Under the pieces are notes generated by a model. It did no database searches. It was not told where the DNA came from and saw only the letters and a list, made by a program, of their open reading frames with translations. Below, piece by piece: positions 51,833 to 60,954 of a DNA stretch of 64,000 nt. Within the stretch, counting starts at the first letter, position 1. Every line of letters begins with the position of its first letter. The translations under genes were made by a program, and so were the position numbers. Origin of the DNA: an uncultured Collinsella sp. (GTDB lineage Bacteria; Actinomycetota; Coriobacteriia; Coriobacteriales; Coriobacteriaceae); assembly GCA_934630855.1 (NCBI GenBank), contig CAKTWW010000001.1:84745-148744 (forward strand), in the 5' to 3' direction.

Positions 51833-51877
51833 GAGAGGGTTCAGCCTCGCCGTCTATGTTGTGCGAAAGCGCTTTGC

Positions 51878-52927
51878 CTAGTACACCATGCCCATGGCGT
51901 CCTGAACCTCGGCCAGGGTCTGCTCGGCGATCTCGTTGGCGCGACGATTGCCCTCGTGCAGCACGTCCTTCACGTAGTCCAGGTCGTTCTCGTAGCGCTG
52001 GCGACGCTCGCGGATCGGCGCGAAGTACTCGTTGACGGCCTCGGTCACGTACTTCTTGAGCTGGCCGGAGCCGCCCATGCCGATCTCCTCGGCAATCTCG
52101 ACCTCGGAGCGGCCGGTGCAGATGGCGGCCGTCGAAAGCAGGCCGGACACGCCGGGGCGGTTCTCGGGATCAAACGTGATCATGCGCTCGGAGTCGGTCT
52201 GGCTCTTCTTGATGCGCTTGGCCGTCTCCTCGGCGGTCATCGAAATGTTGATGGCGTTGCCGTAGCTCTTGCTCATCTTGCGGCCGTCCAGGCCGGGCAG
52301 CAGCGGGGTCTCGGACAGCAGCGCGTCAACCTCGGGGAACACCTTGCCGTAGCGGTTGTTAAAGCGTCGGGCGATGGTGCGGGTGAGCTCGATGTGCGGC
52401 AGCTGGTCGCGACCGACGGGCACCACGTTGCCCTTGCAGAACAGGATGTCGCAGGCCTGATGCACCGGGTAGGTGAGCAGAAGGCCGGTGAGCTCGTGGC
52501 CCGAGGCCTCCATCTCGGCCTTGACCGTGGGGTTGCGCGCCAGCTCGGCCTCGGACACCAGCGACAGGAACGGCAGCATGAGCTGGTTGGCGGCGGGCAC
52601 GGCGGAGTGCGCGTAAATCATGGTCTTGTCGGGGTCGATGCCGCAGGCGAGGTAATCCATGACCATGTTGTATACGTTGTCCTGGATGTGCTCGGTGGTG
52701 TCGCGGTCGGTGATGACCTGATAGTCGGCGATGAGCACGTTGGTCTTGGCGCCCATGTTCTGCAGCTCCACGCGGCCCTTGAGGGTGCCGAAGTAGTGGC
52801 CCAGGTGCAGGCGGCCGGTCGGGCGGTCGCCGGTGAGCATGGTGAACTTCTCGGGCGTCTTGGCCAAGCCCTCGCGAATGGCGTTGCTCTTCTGCAGCGC
52901 GACTTCGTAGCTGTTCTCGTTTGGCAT
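51878..52927 (-). CDS. trpS: Tryptophanyl-tRNA synthetase
   Basis: A 349-residue class I synthetase charging tRNA-Trp. The HIGH-like motif is GRLHLGHYFG and the KMSKS motif is GRKMSKSYGN, both intact. Length is standard for bacterial TrpS. ATG 52927 follows TAGGAGCAAT; a longer reading adds 45 residues upstream of this ribosome site and lacks family similarity. Single gene with its own terminator. Confidence 0.95.
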   Translation of the reverse strand: MPNENSYEVALQKSNAIREGLAKTPEKFTMLTGDRPTGRLHLGHYFGTLKGRVELQNMGAKTNVLIADYQVITDRDTTEHIQDNVYNMVMDYLACGIDPDKTMIYAHSAVPAANQLMLPFLSLVSEAELARNPTVKAEMEASGHELTGLLLTYPVHQACDILFCKGNVVPVGRDQLPHIELTRTIARRFNNRYGKVFPEVDALLSETPLLPGLDGRKMSKSYGNAINISMTAEETAKRIKKSQTDSERMITFDPENRPGVSGLLSTAAICTGRSEVEIAEEIGMGGSGQLKKYVTEAVNEYFAPIRERRQRYENDLDYVKDVLHEGNRRANEIAEQTLAEVQDAMGMVY

Positions 52928-53087
52928 GATTGCTCCTAACGTATGCGAATTGGTCAAGATGATAGCGCGTTTATTGAAAGGGGTGGGGCGTAAGTGGGCG
53001 AGGGACTGGTAAGGCGAGAGTGATGCGGCAGGCGCGGCGCGGTCACGGGCGGCAGGCGGCAACGTGCCGCATCCTCGGCAGCAAACC

Positions 53088-54287
53088 CTAGCGCCTGCGG
53101 TGGCGCTCTTCCTTGCGTTCCTCGGCTGCTTGCTCCTCCTGCTTAAAGGCGGGGTCGTCGGGGGTCACCAGCTCGTCCTCGTGCGTGCGCTTGTTGTAGT
53201 GGTGGCGCAGCACGGGCTCAAACAGGTGCAGATGCTTGGCGAAGGCCGCGGAGCCAATGGCGAGTACCACAAAGATGAGCACGCGCATGGGCACCTCGAC
53301 CTGGTTGATGGCGGCGGCGCCGGCCGAAAGCATGATGCACCACGCGTAGATGAGCAGCACGGCCTGCTTTTGGTTGTAGCCCTCTTGGATCAGGCGGTGG
53401 TGGATGTGGCCCTTGTCGGCCTGCCCGATGCTAATGTGGGCGCGCTTGCGGCGCACGATGGCGCTGAACGTGTCGATGATGGGCACGCCGGCGACGATGA
53501 GCGGGATGATGAGCGAGGTGAGCGCAGCGGTGCGGCTCACGTTGAGCAGCGAGATGGAGCCCAGTGCAAAGCCCAGCAGCAGCGATCCCGAGTCGCCCAA
53601 GAAGATGCTCGCGGGGTTGAAGTTGTAGCGTAGAAAAGCCAGGCACGAGCCAAAGAGTGCGATGGAAAGCGCGGCGGCGTCGATGCGGCCCGAAAGCATG
53701 GCCATCGTGAACATGGTGAACGACGCGATGCCGCAGATGCCCGTGGCTAGGCCGTCGAGGCCGTCGATGAGGTTGATGATGTTGGTGAACGCCACCAGGT
53801 AGATCACGGTGATGGGGTAGGTGAGCCAACCGAGCATGATCTCGCCGGGGGCAAACGGGTTGACGATGACGCCGATACGCAGACCGCCGATGCAGGCGAT
53901 GAGCGCAGCGAGTACCTGACCGGCCAGCTTTTGCTTGGGCTTGAGCTGGAAGACGTCGTCGATCGCGCCGGTCGCATAGATCACGGTAAAGGAGAGCGCC
54001 AGCATGGGATAGCTGATGTGCAGGCGCGGGTGCGGCACCAAAGCGGGCGGCCAGCCCAGGTACCAGGTGCCCAAGATCTGCACAATGCAGGCCGCGACGA
54101 GGCCCAAAAAGACCGCCGTGCCGCCCATGCGCGGAATGGGCTTGGTGTTGATACGGCGCTTTGAGGGATAGTCGACGGCGTCGAGCTTAATCGCCAGGCG
54201 CTTGACCAGGGGCACCGTGAGGAAGGTCGTGATAAAGGCCGCGGCCGCCACGCATAAGTACGGTATGAAGCTCGTGGATGAAGCCAT
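53088..54287 (-). CDS. Undecaprenyl-phosphate GlcNAc-1-phosphate transferase (WecA/TagO-like)
   Basis: A ~399-residue integral membrane protein of the MraY/WecA superfamily, with ~11 hydrophobic segments. Signatures: DYPSKRRINTKPIPRMGG, LIDGLDGLATG (catalytic Asp-rich), FLGDSGSLLLGF and the late HIHHRLIQEG His motif that distinguishes polyprenol-P GlcNAc transferases. It makes the first lipid-linked sugar for teichoic-acid or capsular polymers. The ~50-residue C-terminal tail is cytosolic and charged. ATG 54287 fits family length but lacks a clear ribosome site; starts farther upstream remain possible. Confidence 0.86.
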   Translation of the reverse strand: MASSTSFIPYLCVAAAAFITTFLTVPLVKRLAIKLDAVDYPSKRRINTKPIPRMGGTAVFLGLVAACIVQILGTWYLGWPPALVPHPRLHISYPMLALSFTVIYATGAIDDVFQLKPKQKLAGQVLAALIACIGGLRIGVIVNPFAPGEIMLGWLTYPITVIYLVAFTNIINLIDGLDGLATGICGIASFTMFTMAMLSGRIDAAALSIALFGSCLAFLRYNFNPASIFLGDSGSLLLGFALGSISLLNVSRTAALTSLIIPLIVAGVPIIDTFSAIVRRKRAHISIGQADKGHIHHRLIQEGYNQKQAVLLIYAWCIMLSAGAAAINQVEVPMRVLIFVVLAIGSAAFAKHLHLFEPVLRHHYNKRTHEDELVTPDDPAFKQEEQAAEERKEERHRRR

Positions 54288-54529
54288 GAATTTAAAAACC
54301 GCCAAGCGTCGAAGGAAAAGGTCAAAGGGTGCTACGCGGCAAAGGCATAGCTGACCTATGATACTCGACCAAAGGGGGTGCGGGGGTTTGCGCGATGGCA
54401 TTATCACGCGCTTACCAGATATTGGGATGTTGGCGAGGGGTTCTGCCGGGTGCCGTTGGATGTCCATGTGGGATTTGCGGCGGCGATTTTCGGCAAAATC
54501 GGCAAAAGAAAACCACCCCCCACGTTACG

Positions 54530-54690
54530 AAAATGAACCCACCTAAAACAGGTGGGTGCCCTCATCGACCGTTCCAGCGTCCTTAACAACGAAGGATACC
54601 TGTACTAAATACGACTGTGTGGGCTCCCTAAATAAACGCGACGGTTCACCCAGTTGCTCCGCGGGGGGCGGAATACCTACATCATAAAGC
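54530..54690 (-). ncRNA. Candidate structured RNA (6S-like), minus strand
   Basis: Read on the minus strand this segment has a TATGAT -10-like box near 54690, then GGGTG (paired later with CACCC), AACCGT with ACGGT, CGCGT with ACGC, and a terminal CCTT...AAGG hairpin, forming a long bulged rod; it ends in the perfect ACCCACCT/AGGTGGGT hairpin followed by TTCATTTTC. No protein fits. A rod with an internal bubble and a 3' terminator recalls 6S RNA, but the identification is tentative and I could not confirm signature bases. Confidence 0.4.
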
Positions 54691-54824
54691 GGCACTTTGT
54701 CGATTCCAGTCTTGACATTATGAAAATCGTGTCGGACGATTACGGCGCCTTTGGCTTGGAGCCGCCTGCGCGGTCCGGGCCTTTACGTTTGAGCTGCTAA
54801 ATCGTTGTTTTGGAGCATGGTTTC

Positions 54825-55769
54825 ATGTCGACGTCGTTGACCGAACTTTTTTCGCCCGCCTGTCATTTGTGTCCGCGCCGTTGCGGTGCGGCACGCGATG
54901 AGGGCGCGCGCGGCGTGTGCGGCGCCGATGACACGCTCAAGGTGGCCCGCGCGGCGCTCCATATGTGGGAGGAGCCACCCATCTCGGGCGAGGCCGGCTC
55001 GGGCACGATTTTCTTTAGCGGCTGCTCGCTCAAATGCGTTTACTGTCAGAATCACGAGATCTCGACGGGCAATTTCGGTCTCGAGATCTCGCCCGAGCGC
55101 CTGGTCGAGATTATGCTTGAGCTGCAGGACCAGGGCGCGAACAACATTAATCTGGTGACGGCGACACATTATGCGCATCTGCTGCCGGCCGCGATTGCCG
55201 CGGCGCGGGAGCGCGGACTGATCATTCCGATCGTCTACAACACGAGCGGCTATGAGCGGGCGAGTGCCGTGGCTGCCCTGGGTGACCTGGTCGACGTGTG
55301 GCTCACCGACTTTAAATATGCCGATGCAGGGCTTGCACAGTCGCTCTCTCATATTAAGGATTACCCGCGCGTCGCCGCATCGGGCCTGGCGCAGATGGCG
55401 CGCGAGATCGAGCGCCGCGGGGGAGAGCTGGTGGACGACGATGGCCTCATGAAGCGCGGCATCATCGTGCGCCATCTGGTGCTGCCGGGTCATGCGGACG
55501 ATTCGTGTCGCGTGCTGGACCTGGTGTGGCAGACGGTTGGTGACGTGCCGATCTCGGTCATGAACCAGTACACGCCCAATGCGCTCATGCGCGAGCAGGG
55601 CGGCGAGCTGGCGCGCGCCGTGACGCGTGAGGAGTACGAGCAGGTGCTCGACCACGCCGACGACTTGGGCTTTACGACGATGTTTTGGCAAGAAGGCGGA
55701 GCCGTGGACGAGAGCTTCACCCCAGCCTTCGACACCACCGGCGTCCTTACCAGCGCCCAGGGTAGTTAA
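54825..55769 (+). CDS. Radical SAM protein, PflA-like (YjjW/AmmeMemoRadiSam-type)
   Basis: A 314-residue radical-SAM enzyme. The iron-sulfur motif CSLKCVYCQNHEIS (CxxxCxxC) follows IFFSGC at about residue 65, and an N-terminal CHLCPRRCG with additional cysteines (CGAARDEGARGVCG) supplies extra cluster or metal ligands as in the YjjW/PflA-like relatives. Such proteins activate glycyl-radical enzymes or act in unassigned pathways; no glycyl-radical partner lies nearby. ATG 54825 is preceded by GGAG at ten bases; a TTG at 54810 is an alternative. Confidence 0.84.
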   Translation: MSTSLTELFSPACHLCPRRCGAARDEGARGVCGADDTLKVARAALHMWEEPPISGEAGSGTIFFSGCSLKCVYCQNHEISTGNFGLEISPERLVEIMLELQDQGANNINLVTATHYAHLLPAAIAAARERGLIIPIVYNTSGYERASAVAALGDLVDVWLTDFKYADAGLAQSLSHIKDYPRVAASGLAQMAREIERRGGELVDDDGLMKRGIIVRHLVLPGHADDSCRVLDLVWQTVGDVPISVMNQYTPNALMREQGGELARAVTREEYEQVLDHADDLGFTTMFWQEGGAVDESFTPAFDTTGVLTSAQGS

Positions 55770-55804
55770 TTTAGCCCCGTCCCAAAAAGACTGGTTTTTG
55801 GGCG

Positions 55805-55832
55805 TTGACAGTTGGCGAGCCGTAGGTAAAAT
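55805..55832 (+). promoter_or_regulatory. Sigma-70-type promoter of tRNA-Ala
   Basis: TTGACA (55805-55810), a 16-base spacer and TAAAAT (55827-55832), 14 bases before the tRNA 5' end. Confidence 0.8.
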
Positions 55833-55845
55833 ATCAACTTGTCCT

Positions 55846-55918
55846 GGGGACGTAGCTCAGTTGGGAGAGCGCTGCCGTCGCATGGCAGAGGCCGAGGGTT
55901 CGACTCCCTTCGTCTCCA
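55846..55918 (+). tRNA. tRNA-Ala (anticodon CGC)
   Basis: A 73-base cloverleaf: acceptor GGGGACG/CGTCTCC with the G3-U70 wobble pair that marks alanine, D-arm GCTC/GAGC, anticodon stem CTGCC/GGCAG with loop GTCGCAT (anticodon CGC, decoding GCG), and T-arm GAGGG TTCGACT CCCTT. No encoded CCA. A promoter and terminator flank it. Confidence 0.95.
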
Positions 55919-55932
55919 CCCTTGGATTTGAT

Positions 55933-55967
55933 AAGCCGCTGACATTGTGTCGGCGGCTTTTTTTAAA
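55933..55967 (+). terminator. Terminator of tRNA-Ala
   Basis: AGCCGCTGACA pairs, with one G-U, with TGTCGGCGGCT, followed by TTTTTT. Confidence 0.88.
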
Positions 55968-55982
55968 AGAAAGGGCTGTACC

Positions 55983-56405
55983 ATGGCCGAGCTTGAGTCC
56001 CAACCACTGTCTGCTGAGGAGCGCGCCGAGTTGGAAGAGCTCCGCGCCGAAAAGGCCCGTCGCGAGGCCCAAGAGCAGACCCGTCGCGAGCGTGAGGAGC
56101 TGGCCGCTCTGCGTGCCGAGCGCGCGAAGGCCGAGAAGGCCGCGTCCGAGCCCGCCGTCGCGAAGCAGGCGCCCGCCGCGCCCAAACCTCAGCCCAAAAA
56201 AGCCGCTCGCCCCAAGTCCGCTGACACCAAGCCGAGCCGTGACGAGATGACCTTTGCCCAGCGTATGGTCACCTCCAAGGAGCCCGAAGGTGAGGACGAG
56301 ATCCCCGGCATGCCGCCGGCTCAAAAGCTCATCATCGCGCTCGCTCTGATCGGGTTTATCGTCTTTATGGGCTACACGATCACGGGCAGCATGGGCCTGC
56401 ACTAG
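55983..56405 (+). CDS. Coiled-coil single-pass membrane protein
   Basis: A 140-residue protein of unknown function. Residues ~10-60 are a charged coiled coil rich in Glu, Arg and Ala (EERAELEELRAEKARREAQE-like heptads); a Pro/Lys-rich linker follows (PKPQPKKAARPKSADTKPS), then one membrane segment LIIALALIGFIVFMGYTI at the C-terminal end. The tail-anchored layout leaves the coiled coil in the cytosol. AAAGGG precedes ATG 55983. It follows the tRNA terminator and precedes pncB by 83 bases. Confidence 0.78.
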   Translation: MAELESQPLSAEERAELEELRAEKARREAQEQTRREREELAALRAERAKAEKAASEPAVAKQAPAAPKPQPKKAARPKSADTKPSRDEMTFAQRMVTSKEPEGEDEIPGMPPAQKLIIALALIGFIVFMGYTITGSMGLH

Positions 56406-56488
56406 CCGATTCGCGCCGGGCGCCACGCCCGCACATCCTGTACCGTCCCATCCTCAACCTCTGCACAACGCATCCGAAAGGTCGCCCC

Positions 56489-57994
56489 ATGGCTTTGACC
56501 GACATCTCGCATCCCACCGACATCGCAATGCTCACCGATCTGTACGAGCTCACTATGGCCCAGGGCCTGTGGGAGAGCGGCAAGGCCAACGAGCTGGGTT
56601 GTTTTACGGCGTTTTACCGCGACCATCCCTTTGGCAGCGCGTATGCCGTCATGTGCGGCACCGCCGAGCTGCCCGAGCTCGTCGAAAACCTGCGCTTTAC
56701 GCCCGAGGACATCGACTATCTGGCCTCGCTCCAAGCTCCCGCCGGCGGTGCGATGTTTAAGCCGGCATTCCTCGACTACCTGCGTAATTTCCGCGCGCAC
56801 GTGAACATCGACGCCGTGCCCGAGGGCGAGCTCGTCTTTCCGCGTGAGCCCATGGTGCGCGTCACCGGCCCGGCGCTGGAGTGCCAGCTGCTCGAGACCG
56901 CGCTGCTCAACATCGTCGGTTTCCAGACGCTCGTCGCCACCAAGACGGCGCGCGTGGTGCTGGCGGCCGATGGTCGTCCCGTGGCAGAGTTCGGCCTGCG
57001 CCGCGCTCAAGGTCCCGACGGCGGCTTGGCCGTTGCTCGCGCGAGCTACGTGGCGGGTTGCTCGTCCACGTCCAACGTGCTGGCAGGACGTCGCTACGGC
57101 ATTCCCGTCTTTGGCACGCATGCGCACAGCTGGGTGATGAGCTTCGATTCCGAGCTCGAGGCCTTCCGCGCCTTTGCCAAGTCGAGCCCCAAGAACTGCA
57201 CGCTGCTCATCGACACGTATGACGTGCGCGAGGGCTGCGAGCATGCCATTACGGTTGCCAAGGAGATGGAAGCGGCGGGTGAGCGCCTGTCGGCTATCCG
57301 TATCGACTCCGGCGACCTGGCCAAGCTCTCCAAGTACGTGCGCGGCCGCTTTGATGCCGAGGGCCTGCCCTATGTGGGGATTTCGGTCTCCAACGACCTG
57401 GACGAGTACACGATTCAGTCGCTGCTCGACCAGGGCGCGCCCATCGACAGCTTTGGCGTGGGCACCAAGCTCGCGACCTGCTACGATCAGCCGGCGCTGG
57501 GCGGCGTGTACAAGCTTTCGGCCCGCCGCGCGAGCGAGGCGGATCCGTGGACGCCGGTGGTGAAGCTCTCCGAGCAGCCCTACAAGCGCACGATCCCCGG
57601 CGTGCAGCGCGTGCGCCGTTATTACGACGGCTTTGGCGGCCCGGTCTGCGACATGATCTATGACGAGGACCATCTGGCGGGGGAGGGCGCCGCGCGCGGG
57701 AACACGCTCGTGGCCGTGAACGATGCCGCCCTGGTGACCGATGTGTCCGAGCTTGAGTATCGTGAGCTGCTGGTGCCGATCGTGCGCGACGGCAGCGCCG
57801 TGGCGCCTCGCGAGAGCATCGAGGACGCGCGCGACCGCTGCGCCTGGGCGCTCGATCATCTGGACGCTGCCTACAAGCGCTTTCTGTATCCGCAGACCTA
57901 CGTGGTGGGTATGGAGCAGGGCCTGGCCCAGGTGCGCGACGAGCTCGTGCGCAAGAATATGGCCGCGGCATCCGCCTTCCCCTGGGCAAAATGA
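56489..57994 (+). CDS. pncB: Nicotinate phosphoribosyltransferase
   Basis: A 501-residue enzyme joining nicotinate with PRPP to nicotinate mononucleotide for NAD salvage. Landmarks: TDLYELTMAQGLWESG (substrate pocket), GFQTLVATKTARV, RRAQGPDGG (phosphoribosyl-binding), GTHAHSWVM with the phospho-accepting His, IRIDSGDL and GVGTKLATC. Length fits the long Gram-positive type. GAAAGG precedes ATG 56489. A hairpin (TGATCC/GGATCA) follows the stop at 57992-58024. Confidence 0.93.
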   Translation: MALTDISHPTDIAMLTDLYELTMAQGLWESGKANELGCFTAFYRDHPFGSAYAVMCGTAELPELVENLRFTPEDIDYLASLQAPAGGAMFKPAFLDYLRNFRAHVNIDAVPEGELVFPREPMVRVTGPALECQLLETALLNIVGFQTLVATKTARVVLAADGRPVAEFGLRRAQGPDGGLAVARASYVAGCSSTSNVLAGRRYGIPVFGTHAHSWVMSFDSELEAFRAFAKSSPKNCTLLIDTYDVREGCEHAITVAKEMEAAGERLSAIRIDSGDLAKLSKYVRGRFDAEGLPYVGISVSNDLDEYTIQSLLDQGAPIDSFGVGTKLATCYDQPALGGVYKLSARRASEADPWTPVVKLSEQPYKRTIPGVQRVRRYYDGFGGPVCDMIYDEDHLAGEGAARGNTLVAVNDAALVTDVSELEYRELLVPIVRDGSAVAPRESIEDARDRCAWALDHLDAAYKRFLYPQTYVVGMEQGLAQVRDELVRKNMAAASAFPWAK

Positions 57995-58037
57995 TCCGAA
58001 GGGGACGGAGGAAAACGGATCATTTTCGTCCGTCCCG
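57992..58037. terminator. Hairpin after pncB
   Basis: TGATCCG (57992-57998) pairs with CGGATCA ending at about 58022, then TTTTCG. A second register pairs GGGACGGA with TCCGTCCC (ending 58036), giving two mutually exclusive stems. Confidence 0.6.
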
Positions 58038-58097
58038 CGCCTGCTGTCCCAGCTGCCCTAGCTCGCCCGAACGCTCGACATTCGATTGGTTTGACGT

Positions 58098-59225
58098 ATG
58101 ACGACTTCTTATAAAACGATGGTGGTAAAGATCGGTTCGTCCACGGTGGTGGGCGCCGACGGCAAGGTCAACCGCGCCTTTATCGGCGGGCTTGCCGACC
58201 AGGCGGCGGCCCTGCGCAAGCTCGGCTGGCGTCTGGTCGTGGTGAGTTCCGGCGCCATTGCGTGCGGCTATCCCGTGCTGGGCTTTGACCGCAAACCGGT
58301 GGGCGATCTGCCGAGCCTGCAGGCCTGCGCCTCGGCCGGCCAGTGCATCATCTCGTCGGCCTATGACGAGGAGTTCCATGCACGCGACCTGCTCACCTCG
58401 CTCGTGCTGCTTACGCGCCACGACACGGCGCGTCGCACGTCTTACCTGCACGCGCGCGATGCCCTGCTGCGCCTAGTGGAGCTCGGCGTGGTGCCGGTCG
58501 TCAACGAGAACGATACCGTCACCGTCGACGAGATCAAGTTCGGCGACAACGACACGCTGGCGGCACTCGTGAGCTGCCTGGTTTCTGCGGACCTGTGCGT
58601 GACGCTGTCCGACATCGACGGCCTCTACACCGCCAATCCGCACGAGGACCCGACCGCCGAGTTTGTTCCGGTTGTGCACAAGATCGATGCGGCGATTATC
58701 GCCTCGGCGGGCGATTCGTCGACGTCGGTGGGCACCGGCGGCATGATCACCAAGATCCGCGCGAGTCGCATTTTGATGACGGCAGGTATCCAGAGTGTGA
58801 TCTGCTCGGGCGAGGAGCCCGATGCGCTCGTGCGCCTGGCCCGTGGCGAGAGCGTGGGAACCCTGTTCGATCCGCCGGCGGAGCGCCTGGACATTGCGCC
58901 GCGCAAGCTGTGGATCGCGCTGGGCGACAAGGCTCACGGTTCGGTAACGGTTGACGAGGGTGCCGCGAAGGCGCTGGTCAGCCGTGGTTCGTCGCTGCTC
59001 GCGGTGGGTATTCGCGAGATCGATGGCGAGTTTGCCGAGGGCGATGTGCTCGACGTGTGCGATCCGAGTGGTATGGTCGTCGCCCGCGGCATCGCCGAGG
59101 CCGATTCGGACGTGCTGGAGCTTGCTGCAGGACGCCGCCAAGACCAGATTGCCAGCAACCGCCTGCTCGCGGACCTGGCCGAGAAGCCGGCGATCCATCG
59201 AGATAATTTGATTGTGTTTGCCTAA
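58098..59225 (+). CDS. proB: Glutamate 5-kinase
   Basis: A 375-residue enzyme phosphorylating glutamate, the first step of proline synthesis. Amino-acid-kinase domain motifs: MVVKIGSSTVVGADG, LVVVSSGAIACGY, VNENDTVTVDE and the nucleotide loop GTGGMITKI. A PUA domain follows (about 280-375: SRGSSLLAVGIREIDGEFAEGD), the feedback/regulatory module. ATG 58098 has no strong ribosome site but family length supports it. Its partner proA lies 1.7 kb away, separated by a minus-strand peptidase. Confidence 0.95.
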   Translation: MTTSYKTMVVKIGSSTVVGADGKVNRAFIGGLADQAAALRKLGWRLVVVSSGAIACGYPVLGFDRKPVGDLPSLQACASAGQCIISSAYDEEFHARDLLTSLVLLTRHDTARRTSYLHARDALLRLVELGVVPVVNENDTVTVDEIKFGDNDTLAALVSCLVSADLCVTLSDIDGLYTANPHEDPTAEFVPVVHKIDAAIIASAGDSSTSVGTGGMITKIRASRILMTAGIQSVICSGEEPDALVRLARGESVGTLFDPPAERLDIAPRKLWIALGDKAHGSVTVDEGAAKALVSRGSSLLAVGIREIDGEFAEGDVLDVCDPSGMVVARGIAEADSDVLELAAGRRQDQIASNRLLADLAEKPAIHRDNLIVFA

Positions 59226-59239
59226 CCAATTGACGCTGC

Positions 59240-59337
59240 AAACGCCCCTAAGCGGCAATCTGACGTTCATTCGTCGGGCATGACCAGAAGGTCAATGCCC
59301 TCCTCTTTCACGTCACCTTGCTCGCTTAGGGGCGTTT
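59240..59337. terminator. Branched terminator-like structure after proB
   Basis: AAACGCCCCTAAGCG (59240-59254) pairs with CGCTTAGGGGCGTTT (59323-59337), enclosing TGACGT/ACGTCA and a GGGCATGACC/GGTCAATGCCC-type hairpin; TTTTCGCTTTCC follows. It could end proB and, read the other way, the peptidase transcript. Confidence 0.75.
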
Positions 59338-59372
59338 TCGCTTTCCGTCCTCTACCTGCGATGTTGCCGCTG

Positions 59373-59420
59373 TCGGCACTTGGGGACGTTCCTTGTGTGC
59401 CGGCAGTGGGGACACTCCTT
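59373..59420. repeat. Dispersed repeat family G, copy 3
   Basis: GTCGGCACTTGGGGACGTTCC and GTGCCGGCAGTGGGGACACTCC in tandem, the same double unit as at 10274 and 47556. Confidence 0.72.
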
Positions 59421-59422
59421 CG

Positions 59423-60841
59423 CTAGAAAATTCGGCGCAGGTCTCCGCGGTTGAGGGCTTCGTCGTAGAGGTGCTTGAACACCACGCTGCCGTGCAGGCC
59501 GTCGTGCTCGAACTCGTTGGTCACCCAGGCGTGAGAATTGTCCACGCGGCTCAGCGTGTCGAGCTGCATGCCCGAATCCACGTACATGTCGTCGAAATAC
59601 ACCGCGGCCTGAAGCGGTACCTCGTTGCAGGCCAGGCGCTGCGGGTCGTAGATCTTGTCCCAGCTGGTGTCCTCCATCAGCAGGTCCATCGCCGGCTTGA
59701 AGGGTTTAAGCTCGGGCATCTGCTCAAACATCCACGGGAACATGGCCTCGCCGGTAAACATGAGCGGGCGCGCGAGCGTGTCGAACTCGGCGCGATGGGC
59801 CTTCTCCTCGGCCGCGGCCCAGCGAATCGGCATGGTATCGCCATCGGCGTAGATGAACTCCTGCAGCGTCCAGTACAGCGGATTTGTGCGCGTGTTGGTG
59901 CGCTCGAAGGCGCGCATCAAAAAGCTGTCGGACACCGAGGCTCCGCAGCTCAGCGTGCCGTCGCCATCAACGAAAGCGTGATCGATAATCCAGTGCATGC
60001 GCTCAAAGCTCGGCTTCATGCCAAAGTCGCTGCCCATGAGCTGCAGGCGCTCGACCGTCATCGGCGAGCCGTCGGGCAGCACGGGCTTCTGCTCCTCGAG
60101 CGCATCGGCAAGAGCCGCCACGCGCTCGACGTCGGCGGGGTAGCGGTCGTAATACTGCTGTGTCTTGGCGGCCATGCGCGGGAAGGTGTGCGCGTAGACC
60201 TCGCTGGCGCTCGCCGGGACGTGGGGGATGCCGCCGCAGGTAAAGCTCGCCGCCACGCCCTCGGGGAAGAGCGACAGGTAGCTCAGCGTCAAAAAGCCGC
60301 CGTAGCTCTGGCCGAGCGTGACCCACGGCTTGCCGCCAAAGCCCACTAGGCGCAGGTACTCAAAATCGCGCACGATGGAGCTGGCGAGGTGGCGCTTGAG
60401 GAAGTCCGCCTGCGAGCGCGCCGCGTCGGAGCCGGCAGCCGTCGCGCGCTCGCCCAGGGTCGCGATCGTGCGCCCGTCCACGCAGCTGCTGCGCCCCGTG
60501 CCGCGCTGGTCGGGTAGGACCACGCGGAAATGCTTGACGGCTTCCTCGATCCAACCGTCGCTCGTGGGCGACAGCGGACGCGGGCTCTCGCCGCCGGGGC
60601 CGCCCTGCAAAAACAGGAGCAGCGGCAGGTCGTCGTTGATGCGGTCGGGCGCACAGATTACGCGATAGAAGAGCTTGATGCTCTCGGGCGCGCCGGCGAT
60701 GGGCGCCGGCATGGCGCCGCGGCGCATGGTGCTGCCGACGGCCAGCAGCATCGGCTCCAGGCCGCGCCAGTCAAGGGGGACGTCGATGCTGTGGTCCTCG
60801 ACATAGAGGCCGGGGACGTGGTACGAAGTGATGAGGGCCAT
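59423..60841 (-). CDS. Alpha/beta hydrolase, prolyl-aminopeptidase-like (S33)
   Basis: A 472-residue serine hydrolase. Oxyanion loop FLQGGPGGESP, the DQRGTGRSSC motif and the nucleophile elbow GQSYGG (Ser) are those of S33 peptidases (prolyl aminopeptidase/tripeptidyl peptidase type), and the length fits the larger subgroup. It would release N-terminal proline from peptides, suitable next to the proline genes. No signal peptide is seen. Start at ATG 60841 (MALITSYHVPG) with CGGAAG upstream; longer readings lack family features. It is divergent from proA. Confidence 0.83.
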   Translation of the reverse strand: MALITSYHVPGLYVEDHSIDVPLDWRGLEPMLLAVGSTMRRGAMPAPIAGAPESIKLFYRVICAPDRINDDLPLLLFLQGGPGGESPRPLSPTSDGWIEEAVKHFRVVLPDQRGTGRSSCVDGRTIATLGERATAAGSDAARSQADFLKRHLASSIVRDFEYLRLVGFGGKPWVTLGQSYGGFLTLSYLSLFPEGVAASFTCGGIPHVPASASEVYAHTFPRMAAKTQQYYDRYPADVERVAALADALEEQKPVLPDGSPMTVERLQLMGSDFGMKPSFERMHWIIDHAFVDGDGTLSCGASVSDSFLMRAFERTNTRTNPLYWTLQEFIYADGDTMPIRWAAAEEKAHRAEFDTLARPLMFTGEAMFPWMFEQMPELKPFKPAMDLLMEDTSWDKIYDPQRLACNEVPLQAAVYFDDMYVDSGMQLDTLSRVDNSHAWVTNEFEHDGLHGSVVFKHLYDEALNRGDLRRIF

Positions 60842-60954
60842 GCGGTACTTCCGTTCGTTGCGGTGTTTCGGGTTGACCAATTCTACCGCCGCGCGCGAGG
60901 GCATGTGCAAATCGGCTACCATGGTTGGCAAACTTCTAGGAGAAAGGGCCGCCC

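Noticed and set aside
55983-56405. TonB-like or secretion role for the coiled-coil membrane protein
   Set aside because: The Pro/Lys-rich linker and single membrane segment are reminiscent, but the segment is at the C-terminus and no TonB C-terminal domain exists.
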